Positions 14,590-26,690 of a stretch of DNA of 64,000 bases are shown piece after piece. Below the pieces are notes generated by a model. The model had not been told where the DNA came from and made no database searches. It worked only from the letters and a program-made list of their open reading frames with translations. The DNA comes from Elysia crispata. Lineage: Eukaryota; Mollusca; Gastropoda; Plakobranchidae. Location: contig JAWDGP010007228.1 in NCBI GenBank assembly GCA_033675545.1, forward strand, positions 1 to 64,000. Direction: 5' to 3'. Every line of letters begins with the position of its first letter. Positions within the stretch are counted from its first letter, which is position 1. A program made the position numbers and the translations under genes.

Positions 14590-15250
14590 AAATACCAAAC
14601 GAGTCTAGGAAGAAAGAAGTTCTATATAATCCTTGATCAAAGGGAATCATACTGGCAGATAAAACTGGATCAAAGAAGCTCATACTTGGCTGCATTCAAA
14701 ACTTCATTCGGAAGGTTTGAATTTCTTCGTATTGCCATTTAAGATTAGTAGCTCATCAGAATTACTACAAAAGAGAACATTTGAAACATTTGGGACATCA
14801 GCGGAGTCTTTTGTCTTTCAGATGACATTCTAATATTGGCTGCCAATAAAGAGGAGCATGATAAAATACTTGATCAAGTGGTGCAGAGAGCAACTTCAAC
14901 AAAAGTACAACTTAAGAAAAGAAAAATAAAGTGCATGGGTCGCTTGATATCAGCAGAGGGAATTACACCTGACCCTGAGAAAATCAAGCCTGTTTGAGAC
15001 ATGCCAAATCCAGTCAATGTAAAAGAAGTCCAACGGCTACTTGGAATGGTTAACTTCCTCGCACCGTTTATTCCAAATATGTCTCAATTAACAAGTCCTT
15101 TCAGAACACTGATCAAGAAAAATGCACAATGGATGGGGGAACATGAGCAGGACAGATCCCGGAAAATTATCAACGAAACTCTAAGCAGAGCGTCAGTCCT
15201 CAATCTGTATGACCTCAAAGGAAAACCACAATCCAGTGTGATGCCTCTTC
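14590..15250 (+). pseudogene. Reverse transcriptase remnant of the second gypsy element
   Basis: Three segments in different frames carry RT motifs: YWQIKLDQRSSYLAAFKTSFG with RFEFLRI, then LSDDILILAANKEEHD (the YxDD box reads LSDD), then VKEVQRLLGMVNFLAPFIP from the thumb/connection. Stops at 14740 and 14998 and frameshifts show it is dead. Confidence 0.7.
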
Positions 15251-16379
15251 AGGACGACTGGAGCAGGTCTCTTGCAAGACAACCAGCCTGCGGCATTTGC
15301 ATCAAGATCGCTCAACAGACCGAAAAGAATTATACACAAATCCAAGAGGAGATGCTGCAATTATTTTCGCAGCGGAACACTTCTGTCAGTATATTCATGG
15401 ACAAAATGTGCAGGTCATCAGCAATCGTAAGCTGCTTCAGGTGATTGTCGAGAAACACTGCAAAAAGCCTCGCTACATCTACAACTAATGATGCTAAGGT
15501 TGCTAAGGTATAACCTTGAGGTCATGTCTCAACCTGGATCACAAATGTATGTGGCTGACTTCCTGAGAAGGGCCGTTCCTATTAACGTGAAAGAAGGCAA
15601 CAAAGTGGAAGAAAGCACTGAGGAGACGCCAAGAGTATTAAGTGCAACAGCGTCAGCTCCCCATTATGACATGACTGATAGAGTTAGAAGATAAACCAGA
15701 AATGATAGACCCCTGTCAAAAATCTGAAATATGTGCAAAGAGATAGAGGTAACTTGCTCAGAATGTATGATTGTAAAGATATGAAGAGATACAAGAGTTT
15801 ATAGCATGGATTTCATGAAGAGAAAGGTATGCTATGTCATGAACAGCGACTAATAATTCTATTCGAAATGAGAGAGGAAGGCAAGAGCTCGTCAAAGTGT
15901 TTTCTGGCCAAACCTTACACTGGTTATTACAGGCTACATCAAGAAATTTCAGATATGCGCACAATATCAATGCAACATCGTCAAAGAGCCTCTGAGACCA
16001 CAACCTGTTCCTCAAGATAACAAAAGTCAAACAAACCATTCCTGACTTAAATCTATGTCGTGCGCACGAAAGCAACAGATTAATCAAAGAAAAGCTCAAT
16101 CGTCAAGAACGGGGCAGCCCATTACCTAGGCAGAGCCACCGACGTGATCTAGATAATCGTGCAGGCTTAAATTTCTTGTCTAGACTAAACCGCAGCAGGG
16201 TAGATAGATTGTAGTTCCCCAATATCTGCTTGATTTATTTTAAACACATTAATGGATATAAAAAAAAAACATAACTAAAATATGATTTAAAAAAAAATAA
16301 AAGACTAAAATAATACTCAATCCTGTGAGATATCTATCTTAACTGTAAACCTATTTCCCTAACATCTTCTTTGTTTTAA

Positions 16380-16460
16380 ACATACATTTTTGCAGATAGA
16401 GAGAGACAGACAGACAGACAGATATACAGTCAGACAGAGATAGAGAGAGACATACAGACA
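16380..16460. repeat. GACA/GATA-rich simple repeat
   Basis: Imperfect 'agacagacagaca' and 'gatagagagagaca' runs between the gypsy remnant and the LINE remnant. No gene is seen between 16110 and 16830. Confidence 0.6.
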
Positions 16461-16829
16461 AGGCCAGACACTTTCTTAGCCAATGAGCCATCCTCATCTA
16501 CAAAATTAAGTCTTTACAAAGGATTCAGAGACGTGCTGGCTCTAAGACTAATCGCTAAGATCGAGACATATTTTTACAGAGCATAAACAAGCAAACCTCT
16601 ATCGGTTAGGAATAAAGAAGGTAGTAACAGCGATAAAGACCTAAGTATCTAAATATTCACATGATTGTTATTAAAGAAATTAAAGCATAGAAAGAAAAAC
16701 TATTACAACCTAGGTCTCATTGAGACCGTCAAAAAAGACAAAGAAAATGGTAACATAGAGAGAGACTCACAAACAATCATTTAGATGATGTACACACTCA
16801 CAAACCTATCTCTCTATCTTGCCGTTCAT

Positions 16830-19000
16830 ATTAAGCTAGTTCTCTGACTTGGACGCCTCGTCTGCCTCGCGGATGTTCAATGAAAGTCTCCTCCATTGTG
16901 TTCTATCTTCTGCTATCAGCCTCAGATGGTCGAGTATGTTCTTGGATTTGAATTTTAGCTCGCCACCTGGTATGCGAATGAGGTCTTTGTTGATGACTGT
17001 TTAAAGTGTTGTTATGGGTCTTCCTCGAAATTTATCACTTGTAGGAACAAAGAATGCCTGCATAACTTTGCTGTAATGTCTATATCCTGCCTCACCGGCT
17101 TTCAAGGATAGTTGTAGAGATCGATATTTCATTGCATTCTATATTTATATATATATAGATTTGTTTGCTATCTTTATTGTGTATTTCATGCTAAGGATTT
17201 GTTTTAACTATTTTCGGTGGAATGAATCTAGTTTAGCGTCTCCTGTTTGCGTGAGAGCCTATGTGCCACATGTGCGAGTAAGGATAAATTTTACTAGTGC
17301 CTATAGAGTTTAACTTTTGTGTCTTTCTTTATTTTGTCACCTCAGATCCATATGCTTTTTTTTTTTTGCTTTATCAGTGCAGTTGTTGATAGTTGTTTCC
17401 TTCTTTCTACGTCTTCGTTGTCACCAATGAGTGATCCGACTTTCTTCGTTACTCTCCAGTTCTTTTAGCCCCGTGATTTCGTGATGAAATCTTCTTTTTT
17501 ATGTTTATGGAGAGTTTGTGATGTTCGGGTGTTTTTCGCACTTCTTAGGTGTGGACTAATTAACGTGATATAAAATCTTCGTAATCATCATATGCTAACT
17601 CTCTTGGTAGTATTTTTTCTATATCTATCTATGGGTGGAGCGATGTTCATCTGTATAATTCTCTTTGAGCGCATACTCTAGATAGTATATGAACAGAACT
17701 AGGCTTAGACTATCTCCTTGTGGTGTTCCCATATCGCTGGTGAAGGGTTTCCGTCCTGTGGCTCCGTTCACTGTGGTGTTCACCACTGTGTTGCTTAGGG
17801 TGGAGCGAACTATTCTATGCTCGTCTTCGCCTACAGCGGTCTTTCAAGTTTCGAGCGGACGGTCCCATCGATGTTGTGAAATGCCGAGGACATGTCAATG
17901 CCTATGGGTTTCCTTTCCATATTTTCAGCATTGATTTTGGCGGCAAGGCATTTATGTGCCCATACCACATCTGATTTACTCCGGTATGGACGAAATCCGC
18001 TTTGACTTTGTGGTAGGTAACTTCCAATCTGCGGGGTTATTCTGAGAAAATTTATAATCAATAAGACCTTTCGAATGGTGTTAGCTATATAATCGGTCTT
18101 AAGTTCTTAGGTGGCCCTTTGGGGTTTGCTTGGTTTAGGATTTGCAAGTATTTCTCTAATGTATGTTGGGGTCTTTGGGAATTGCAAGTAGTTCTCTAAT
18201 GTCTATGTTGGGGTCTTTAGAAATTGCAAGTAGTTCTCTAATGTCTATGTTGGGGTCTTTAGGAATTGCAAGAAGTTCTCTAATGTCTATGTTGGGGTCT
18301 GGAGGAATTGCAAGTAGTTCTCTAATGTCTACGTTGGGGTCTTTAGGAATTGCAAGTAGTTCTCTAATGTCTATGTTGGGGTCTTTAGGAATTGCAAGTA
18401 GTTCTCAATGTCTATGTTGAGGTCTTTAGAAATTGCAAGTAGTTCTCCAGTGTCTATGTTGGGGTCTTGGTGTTTTTTAAATGTTTCATTAAGTATTTTT
18501 GGTAAGTATTTGTCCAGGGTTTCTGTTCCATACTTCAGCAATTCTGCGCATATTTCTTCTTCTCCTGGTGATTTGTTTTTTTTAGACGAAAATGCTTTTT
18601 CTAACTTCTTCATCCGCTATTGGCTCGTTAAGCGCTTTCGGTATACTTTGGAATGTTGCAATATTTCCAATATTAAACATCTTGAAATTTAGATTTGAAA
18701 TATTCGGTAATGATGGTTAATTCGCCGTTTGGATTTATTGCTCGTTTCTCGGTATTGTCTTCTATTTTAGGATTTTCAAATTTTTTTTTTGGTTTAATAG
18801 TTTAACGGCTCTAAACTTGCATGGCCATTCTTTGAGTAGCGGATATTTTTACTTTTCTCTCAAATTATTTGTTTCTTTTTTTCTTTCACTTAATTTTCTG
18901 ATTCGGTGAAGTGTGCAGGTTCTTTCTTTTTTAAGTTTATTTTCTTCTTCTTCAGCTTTTGTTTTCGAATTCTTTTTCTAAAGTCTCCCTGTTTTGTTGA
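16830..19000 (-). mobile_element. Non-LTR retrotransposon (LINE) ORF2 remnant
   Basis: Read on the minus strand: a basic N-side stretch (RTCTLHRIRKLSERKKK near 18900), NPNGELTIITEYFKSKF (~18720), then FSSKKNKSPGEEEICAELLKYG (~18530-18600, a typical LINE RT motif). Next come LPQSQSGFRPYRS with DVVWAHK (17940-18010), GIDMSSAFHNID (~17880), GTPQGDSLSLVLF (~17700-17730) and a C-terminal AEDRTQWRRLSLNIREADE (16840-16915). Stops and frameshifts break it. ORF1 and the endonuclease domain are not seen, so it is 5'-truncated. The clade was not assigned. Confidence 0.85.
18138..18470 (-). repeat. 42-bp minisatellite inside the LINE RT frame (8 units)
   Basis: Eight units of 42 bp (one 41 and one shorter) start with 'attgcaagtagttctc'. 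Because 42 is a multiple of 3, the minus strand reads the 14-residue repeat PKDPNIDIRELLAI over and over. It sits between the KNKSPGEEE and SQSGFRP motifs of the LINE reverse transcriptase. The single-copy ancestor is visible at the edge as QDPNIDTGELLAI. Confidence 0.95.
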
Positions 19001-19852
19001 TAACTGGGTTTGTACTCTATTGGGCCATTTGCTTGCTGTTCCTGTAGCTGTGCTTGTTATGTTAAGCCTGATTCTTTAATAGCCGCATGTAAGCTCATCA
19101 TTGAGTCAGCGACTGTGTTGTTTTTTGTTTGTATTTTGTTCTTCCAACTTGAGTTATCATGTGGTAAGCTGACTTTTGTAATCGTTTTGACATTGTGGTA
19201 GATTCGCAATGTTTGCAATTTTAAATATCTAGACAAAACAATGTATAACCGTGGGTTAGAGTACAGTAAAAAGTTAATAGGAAACTAGTGACAAAAGAAA
19301 AAGTCATGTTTGAAGATGTTTTGACCATACCACAGAGTTCTCGGTGTTTTAAACTTACTAGGGTATCAGGATTTATGTGTACGTAAATAATATCATTTGT
19401 TGTACCTTTTACCTCCTCAAAGCAAAACTGTTCCTTTTCTTTTTCTGATTTCATTTGGTTTCTGACTCGCATCATGGTGATTCTTAAAAGGATTTTGGTA
19501 ATATGACTAATGACTGATTGTTGTTTGTAACTCACACTCTGCTACCCTTTGTTTTATTGGCAGAGCTTTTACTTACATGTAAATGTATTGGAGATGTCTG
19601 GTGGAATCTGGTCTGTGTTATAAATCTTATAAATTTGATAGTCTTCAAGTGCTACCATCAATATACTGTTTTGTCGTGTTGCTTTGCCTGATTATTCATC
19701 TTTTTTTTTTTTTTTTTTTTGCTGCCTCGATCTCATTTTTCATGATAACACGAGCAGCAAAATTGTTCTTCAATTCGTTCTAATCCTTTCACTTGTGTTA
19801 AAAAGTTGACTTATGTACTCTGACCTTCTGCCTAGGATTGTTTCCATAATGA

Positions 19853-19933
<81 letters not shown>

Positions 19934-19940
19934 ATATATC
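19853..19940. repeat. (AT)n microsatellite
   Basis: About 42 AT dinucleotides with one TT interruption. The surrounding 19000-20790 has no gene I can support; it holds poly-T and 'tagatctaga' clusters near 20270-20310. Confidence 0.95.
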
Positions 19941-22381
19941 ACCGCTTTCTGAGTTTAAGCATGATCCTGTGTACGAGTAATTTTTTTTCTTACGAGAGAT
20001 TTCTACACATCTATGGCATTCTGTATTTCACACAAGTTTTACAATTTATGTATGTGAGCACGATGTGAACTGAGTACAAAAAACTACTGGATGATTTCAT
20101 CAAGTTTCCACCATAATATTTCCACTGCGTTAGCATAGGATGTAAACCAAAAGCTACCTAGCTGTAATCGGTAAGTTTAAGCCAGTTTAAGTTTAAAAAC
20201 ATTTACGTAAAAATCAATCGAGAATATTAACTGTATTGGCTATAACAATATTCTATTGTGTTTCTTTGCTGCTAGATCTATGATCAAGAACAAGATTAGA
20301 TCTAGACATTGTTCGATCTTCTAGTCTATCTTACACGACCTTGGATTTTATCCAGTTATAGATATAGTTTAGGATGTCTTTATTTACCCAACCAAATAAA
20401 AATGTGTGCCATGAAAGAAACATCTGTCAATTGGAATTTGCAGCTAGATCAAGTAAAAATTGTATGTGTTGTGGTACAATTATTGTTTTAAATAATGCAT
20501 CAAAAGAGAACAGCTATTCATGTTGCTTTTTGCCTTGAACGATTTGTATTTACCGCAACTCAAGCTGCACTTTCCGTTTAAAATTTAGCCAACACGATTA
20601 TCTGGGTCAACTCGGTGACAGTGCCTTCTATTTTTGGAATCCTTGGTGCACTGCTTCTTGGAAATTCATAGCTGCGCAATTATTTTAACCTACATGATAA
20701 TTAACTTTCAAAAAGATCTATAAAAAGGTTTAAAATCTACAAAATTAGCTAATTACTGTTGTTGTTGCTTAACGTCTCAACTGAACCAAACTATGCTAAG
20801 CTAAAAATAAACCTATTCACACGAAATAATGAACACTAAATATCTACTTTGTCGCCCAAGGTTAAATTATTTCCTTAGATAGATCGGTTAAATGTATTTT
20901 TAGAAGTAAAACAAAGCGCCAATAAGTGTCTGCAGTTTTTTGAGACTTTTTTAATTTGGACACCACACAGTTCTAAGCGTGGCATAAATCTGTTTTTTAG
21001 AAATAAAGTTACAGAACCTGAAGATTTTTTCAACTACAAACAAACAGACATATTTAAAATTTAAGGATGCATTTCCATATGATTTTGAATATCTAAAATT
21101 GAACTACACGTATGCTTCATACCTAAATTTACTATACTTTAATTTTATCGCAGTTATTCGATCGAGAGGCAAATGCTAATCCATTAGATGTCATAGAATG
21201 ACGCCACATAAATGTGCTGAATTCATTTCTCTCACAGGTCAGAATATATTTTACTGGTGTGGGACGTTTTTCAAGCCAGAGGTAGAGCGTGTTAGGTAGA
21301 ATTTATTCAGTTGATGTAAAATTTGACTGTAAGATTGAAGGCCCTCTATGTTAGAACAGTTCTGTCCTATCTGAGCCATATGGCGTCAGTCGTAAAGTAA
21401 AAGATATCAGTGAAAGGTTAATTTCTATTGGAAATGTTCTTCGTCAAGTGAATTAAATGTTAAAAATACTGTTTTACAAATCTATAGAGGGTTTCTTCCC
21501 CTGGATAAATAAGACGCGGCCTGTTTCTGCCTTTGGAACCTCTAAAACTCAACAAAAGGATCGCTTTTGTAAAATATTTGTAAAATATATATGTTATTTT
21601 GTAAATTATGTAAAATATATATGTTAATGCCGTCATAAGGTCTTAAACACAAGCACATAGTTGTGTGTGTGTGGGTGTCGCTTGAGCATAATTATTCAGA
21701 CGTAATCGGCAGACAGATAGAGACCCAGGAATAGAGGGAAAGACTGAATTTAGAAAATGTACCAAAAAAGAAAGAGGGAGAGACAGACAGACAGAGCCAG
21801 AAAGAGAGAGAGGAGGCGGAGGAGGGGAGGCTCAGCTTAAGAAAGGTTAAAAGGGACAGAATGCAAGAGGGGTGTAATAAAAAAAATTGCGACTAAAGAA
21901 AAGGTTATACTTGAGATAATAAAATAATTTTTTTTTATCTCAAACTCGTCCTTTTTGGAACAGACAAAGACGATAGAGATGGAAAAATAGTTCTTTAATT
22001 AAGACAATTGTCATTCTATAGATAAAATTATATCAGTTAATTTTGTGACAAAATTAAATTTGTTTAGCCTGCCATAGAGAGATATTTGCAGGTCATTTCC
22101 TGAATGACGTAAATAAATGATTCTTTCTATTTATCATTTACAATTTTTTCAAAGAAAAAACATTGTTTCAATTTAGTTCAAGTTTTGGTAAAGATCACAG
22201 TACAGTTTTCTTTTTGTTGTTTATTTGTTTTGCTTTTTTCGCTTTATTTTTTTGGAGGGAGAGAGTTTTTTTAAAGGTTGTGTTTATGGATATAAACCAT
22301 TTTCATCATTGGAAATGAACTTTCACATCTCTTTTTGTTTTCTGTCTATCCGCAAAAACATTTCTCTAGTAATTATTGTTA

Positions 22382-23437
22382 TTATGACGTAAATTTGTTG
22401 CCAAACGCTGTTTTTAATACGGATCTATATTTTCTGTTGTAGTTGTAATAAATAAAGATGTTGATAGATGAATTTATGAAAGAGAATGTCAAGCTAAGTT
22501 TTGTACACATACTATAAATAGCATGAAATTTCTTGCCACTGTCGAATTCCGGATTGATAAGCCGAGCTGTGGAGTAGAGCAGGAACGGTAACTGAGACAG
22601 GATGAAGATCACACACACCAGGACGACCGACTGTACCACTTGGGTTTCTTTGGCTGACATCTTGTAGTTACTGGTATCTTGCTGTCCTTGGGCATCTGGC
22701 TTATCCTTTGTTCCACCTGAAGCAGAGCCAATCACAGATCTAGAAGACTGTCGTACTTTCGAAGTCTCCGAGAGTTTGACACTAAGAATGATGACACAGG
22801 CTACCATAATGATGAAAGCAACCCAGGGTAAAGATGTCCGGTTTAGAGTATCATTGAAAAGGACATTAGTGCGACCAACATGTCTTTTTAAAAAGACGTA
22901 GGTCTGGTTAGTCAAGGGACTCAGCCTAGAGCCAATAGAGTAACCAATCAACATAGGTATACGCAAGAGGATGGCGGAGATGAATAAAGCAAAAATACCT
23001 ATTTTTGTCCTTGACTTTGTAAACATGGACTTGAAGTGGAGTGGCAATGCCACGCATGCGCAGCGCGTTACACCCAAAAACACGGAGACATAGGCCGAGA
23101 AGTCATAAAAAGTGAAGGCGGGCCAGTAGAACAAAAACGCTGTGATACTCATATCAAAACTCCAATTCCAGTTTGGGACAAAATTTATTATGAATACAGT
23201 TGCTAACCACGGTGTCATAAGAGTGAGAAAACAGAAATCTGACACTGAGAGACATAGCAACAATATAGTCACGCTATCTGTTAAACCAGATCTTATAAAC
23301 ACTAAGATGTTCGTAATATTTGCAGCAATTCCAAAAAGGAAAATAACTATCCACGTAGGAATTAAGGTTTTTACTAAAATCATTATATCAATAACTGGGC
23401 TTGGTTTTTCTGTTGTTGAGTTAATCATTATTTCCAT
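22382..23437 (-). CDS. Class A GPCR, mollusc chemosensory-receptor-like (paralogue 3)
   Basis: Intact intronless receptor of 351 aa when started at MEIMINSTTEKP, the position homologous to the start of paralogues 1 and 2; an ATG nine codons upstream (23464) would add MNKEIWGLD. Seven helices, LSVSD in TM2, VTRCACVALP after TM3, MSAKETQVVQSVV entering TM6 and NSSINIFIYYNYNRKYR at the end of TM7 are all present. Compared with paralogue 1 the N-terminal domain is about nine residues shorter and differs in sequence. From the end of TM1 to TM7 only scattered changes are seen (for example SMFTKS, GSRLSP, SNYKMS). The gene lies in duplication copy C, 1.5 kb from the gypsy insertion, which is upstream of it and leaves the gene whole. 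Ligand unknown. Confidence 0.9.
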   Translation of the reverse strand: MEIMINSTTEKPSPVIDIMILVKTLIPTWIVIFLFGIAANITNILVFIRSGLTDSVTILLLCLSVSDFCFLTLMTPWLATVFIINFVPNWNWSFDMSITAFLFYWPAFTFYDFSAYVSVFLGVTRCACVALPLHFKSMFTKSRTKIGIFALFISAILLRIPMLIGYSIGSRLSPLTNQTYVFLKRHVGRTNVLFNDTLNRTSLPWVAFIIMVACVIILSVKLSETSKVRQSSRSVIGSASGGTKDKPDAQGQQDTSNYKMSAKETQVVQSVVLVCVIFILSQLPFLLYSTARLINPEFDSGKKFHAIYSMCTKLSLTFSFINSSINIFIYYNYNRKYRSVLKTAFGNKFTS

Positions 23438-24253
23438 GTCTAGACCCCAGATCTCTTTGTTCAATATCGCAAAGTTTGAGATAGAATCCTTTTGAGATGA
23501 TGATACTTTCTAACTCATCAGAAAACGTGTCTTCTAAGACTGAGAGAATCGTTCAGCACGTAAGATAATCTATATTCTAAATTTGTAGAGGGTCACAGAA
23601 TATCCGCATGAAAGACTCTTCTTAGCACAAAAAGAAACGCCTCTTACGAAAATCATAGAGAACTAAAGTCTACTTATTCTTTTATATTTTTAATATTAAT
23701 TATATTTTCATCGCCTAAGTAGTTGAACACACAAATTGTACGTTTTTCAATAGAGGTCTTCAATGTTGCAATTCTTGGAAAATAAGATTGGTTGTGAATT
23801 ATTTCAAAGCGAAAAAAATACTCCAGAAAATGTTTGAAAGCTGGACAAATAGAGGGAGGAACTTTAAACAAATAAGCTTTGGTAAAGCTTTAAAACCTTA
23901 TCTGCTTTGTTCTTGTTTTTTGTCGTTACTTGAATTTTATTTGTATTTTTTTTTCAAATACTTTTCATTGAAATTAGACTCTTTCGATAATAACTTAAAT
24001 CATATAAGCTCTTTTTTTAATCACTCATTGATGTTTTCGTAATCAAGGCAATTGTGATGTTGTTATTTTAAATTTCTGGTGCGCATCGTCATTTACGCTG
24101 GCAGAAAAACAAAGAGAGAAAGCGCAGTTTGTTATTGAATAATGAGTTCAAAGTTCTTTTATTCAACCATAATTTACAGATTTTTTTTTTCGGAGTTAAA
24201 CTTAAAGATCTTGTGGTTAACCAAATTAGCTGGCAGGTTTGAGAGCAAGCTGT

Positions 24254-24348
24254 AAGGGAAAACATTATTTACCTACTTATCTGCTCATCACGGAGTAGTC
24301 AAACACAATTCGGTGTGAGATGGGCAACGACGCCAAACAGAATTATGG
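24254..24348. repeat. Highly conserved 5'-flank block, copy C
   Basis: Partner of the block at 10019-10112. A diverged trace is visible upstream of the fourth GPCR near 63790-63900, where 'ctttcgactggcaaatg' follows as it does here. Confidence 0.6.
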
Positions 24349-24936
24349 GTTAGGAAAATACCTTCGACTGGCAAATGTGATAAACGTGCATATTATGTTC
24401 AATAGACAACGAGCTCAAACAATATCTAATTGGAATTTTATTTTTTAGGTGAAATTTTAAATAGAGACGCTAAAACTATTGCGTATTAGTAAAATCGTGT
24501 ATAATTACGAGAAAATACGAATCGATTTTCCTTCTTTTACCGCCGACTTAGAATATTATGATTATAGCTTTCATCACTAAAGTTTGAACTTTTTTTTCGC
24601 AATGTTTAAAATATAAGCAGGTGGATATATCAAAGTGAGTCTAACACAGTGACAGATTTCTAAACCGCGACGAGTGGTGCACTTCCTGTTCGGGCTCTAC
24701 TCTACCGCCTCCAGTGGTGTGAACAATGGTTTTAAGAGTCAAACATTTAACTGAAATGCAGTTGTATTAGTTTTGATAGGAAAAGCAGCAAAGCTTCTTT
24801 ATAAAATAAAAAAGTTAAATTCCAAGGTAACTTAAGATATGTAAAGACACATAGATTGAGTGGGATATTGCGCAACGATTAACAGTCAATATTCTGTCTT
24901 TTTTTAGAAAGATATATTATTTGTAAATCTATCAAG

Positions 24937-25146
24937 TGTAGCATTTATCCACTTGATAAAAAATATAAGATAAACCTTTGGATTTTCGCGTTTAATTGAA
25001 TTATTAACATATTACCCGACTGTTTAGAGATATAAGTCTGAACTGAGAATGTAAGCTATTGGTCTCCTCAATGCCTCTGTGGTGAGCTCTCTTCACATCC
25101 TTGGAGTCTTTATAATTGTCTATGATTAAATAGTTCAAAATCTCAC
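24937..25146 (-). repeat. 3' LTR of the gypsy element
   Basis: It begins TGTAGCATTTATCC on the plus strand and aligns with 28821-28942 over its first ~120 bp. The last part has been replaced by or grown into a CA microsatellite (25143-25180), so the exact outer end is uncertain. Confidence 0.8.
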
Positions 25147-25180
25147 ACACACACACACACCCCACACACACACACACAAA
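25143..25180. repeat. (CA)n microsatellite
   Basis: CA dinucleotides with one CCC interruption, at the internal edge of the 3' LTR. Confidence 0.9.
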
Positions 25181-25382
25181 GAGACTGAAACCAAAAAGAT
25201 CACTGGTATCGCACAGGCGGTTGAATTGTTCGACCTGTACGCGACGACGTCTGAACAGCAAGGCCCGACATAGCTTGCTGATGCTTAGAGGCGGTGCTTG
25301 AGTCTGATGGATGACTGCTTGAGGGTTGACTCTTTTTAGCTGGAGGGTGGCCACGCAGAGGAGGTTTAGCCAGTATGACCGG

Positions 25383-26690
25383 TTAAAATGGATCGAAAAA
25401 CGCTGGCTTGATGCGATCTACTGAGATACGTTCCGCGCGACCGCCAAAGTCTTTGTCCCCCGATTTCAAAACTGCGTAAGGACCCGAATAAGGCCTCTGT
25501 AACGGATTTTTAGTGCCACCTCGTCGGACATATACATGCTTTGCGGTTGACAAAGATGGTGACAGGTATGGCACAGCAGAAGTATGATGGGAGGCCGGAC
25601 GAGGTGCATACAGCGGGATGTTCAACCTGAAATTCAGCAGTAAGTCATCCATAGATTTTGCAGATCTAGTTGGAACTAGTCCACCTGGGATTGTCAAAGG
25701 CTCGTCGTAAACAAGCTCTGCTGAGGAATAGCCTGAGTCTTTTTTGGGGGTGTGGTTCTGAGCCCGCGAAGTACCCGAGACAGTTCTCCAACTCAATTTG
25801 GGCCGGTGAGACGAGCTTTTAAAGCTGAGAATGATAAGCAGACGTATGGTGAAGCTTGACTCAGAGGCGAGCTGCTATCTCACTCCATAACGATGATGTG
25901 AACTGTGACCCGCGACCTGACGAAATATCTCCAGTGACATCGAAACGAGCAATCCAGCCAGTAATGAGAGCATGCACACACTCACGTGTTGTAATGCCTC
26001 GTATAGGAATGGCTTCTCGCCAACGTGTGTTCCGGTCGATAATTGTCTGGAGATATGTGAAGCCAGAAGAAAAAGGTAAAGGTCCAACAATGTCAATTTT
26101 TATGTGTGAGAATCTTTTCTCCGGTACGGAGAAATGTTCTAGTAGACCTTTTGTATGTTTTTGTACTTTTGAACTTGGCAGTGATGATATTCTTTAAACC
26201 ATCTACTGACATCCATCCGAAGCCCGTTCCAGACAAAATTGTTTGAGACCAGTTTGACGTTGGCTTTGACTCATGTATATGAGAGATTGTGTACAACCTT
26301 GTACATTGTGTGTCTGAAATCCGGAGGTACAATCGGATGTGGACGGCCTGTTGTAATGTCATACACAGGCTTTGGTCCTGGCACGTTCAATCTTATATTG
26401 GTCTCGTAGGCTTTAACGTCAATACTGTCAGCTTGGGCTCTAGCCATTGCTGTGTAATCTATGCCCAAGGAAACTGCATTGGTTGTTCTGGAACGAGACA
26501 GACAGTCGGCAACGATGATGTTTTTACCAGAGATATGTGCTATGTCGGTGGTGAACTCGGAAATGGTAAAATCCCGTCCTTCAAACATGAAACGAAAGTG
26601 ATGAGTTGCCAAATCTACTCCTAGTAATTCTCTGTCGAAAGCACTGTGTTTTATTTCTGCTTTTCGTAGTTGTCGGCTGAATAAGGCTTA
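25383..26690 (-). pseudogene. gypsy RNase H end and integrase, broken
   Basis: Minus-strand text gives HISGKNIIVADCLSRSRTTN (end of RNase H, ~26500), then an integrase zinc-domain remnant (YHHCQVQKYKK, ~26170). The core follows with IDIVGPLPFSSGFTYL (first catalytic Asp kept) and SSGRGSQFTSSLW, where the expected DRGSQ Asp is Gly. The C-terminal domain and tail carry HVYVRRGGTKNPLQRPYSGPY and RAERISVDRIKPAFF (~25400-25550). Frames change several times. The lost second catalytic Asp would by itself abolish strand transfer. Confidence 0.8.

Larger units (their letters stand above)
13515..16110 (+). mobile_element. Second Ty3/gypsy-type element, degenerate
   Basis: The protein order gag, RT, RNase H, integrase is readable on the plus strand through many stops and frameshifts. 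Gag at 13544-13843 and beyond shows GGNAGEFFSKWRQKY and a QDYWEPRTN motif. RT text includes YWQIKLDQRSSYLAAFKTSFG (14650-14715) and LSDDILILA (14815-14840), followed by MVNFLAPFIPNMS (15050-15080). RNase H remnants lie near 15250-15560. An integrase zinc-domain and linker (RQSVFWPNLT...CQ-like, 15890-16000) ends it. LTRs were not identified. The lineage differs from the tRNA-Trp-primed elements in this window and resembles K02A2.6-type gypsy polyproteins (from memory). Confidence 0.75.
20790..24936. repeat. Segmental duplication copy C, left part
   Basis: It matches copy B from the 'tcacacgaa' block onward and contains the third GPCR gene. The block at 24655-24735 matches 3361 and 10447. The copy is interrupted at 24937 by a gypsy element and resumes at about 28960. 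Confidence 0.8.

Noticed and set aside
13544-16110. Intact retroviral-like polyprotein
   Set aside because: Multiple stops and frameshifts in every domain; only remnants can be supported.
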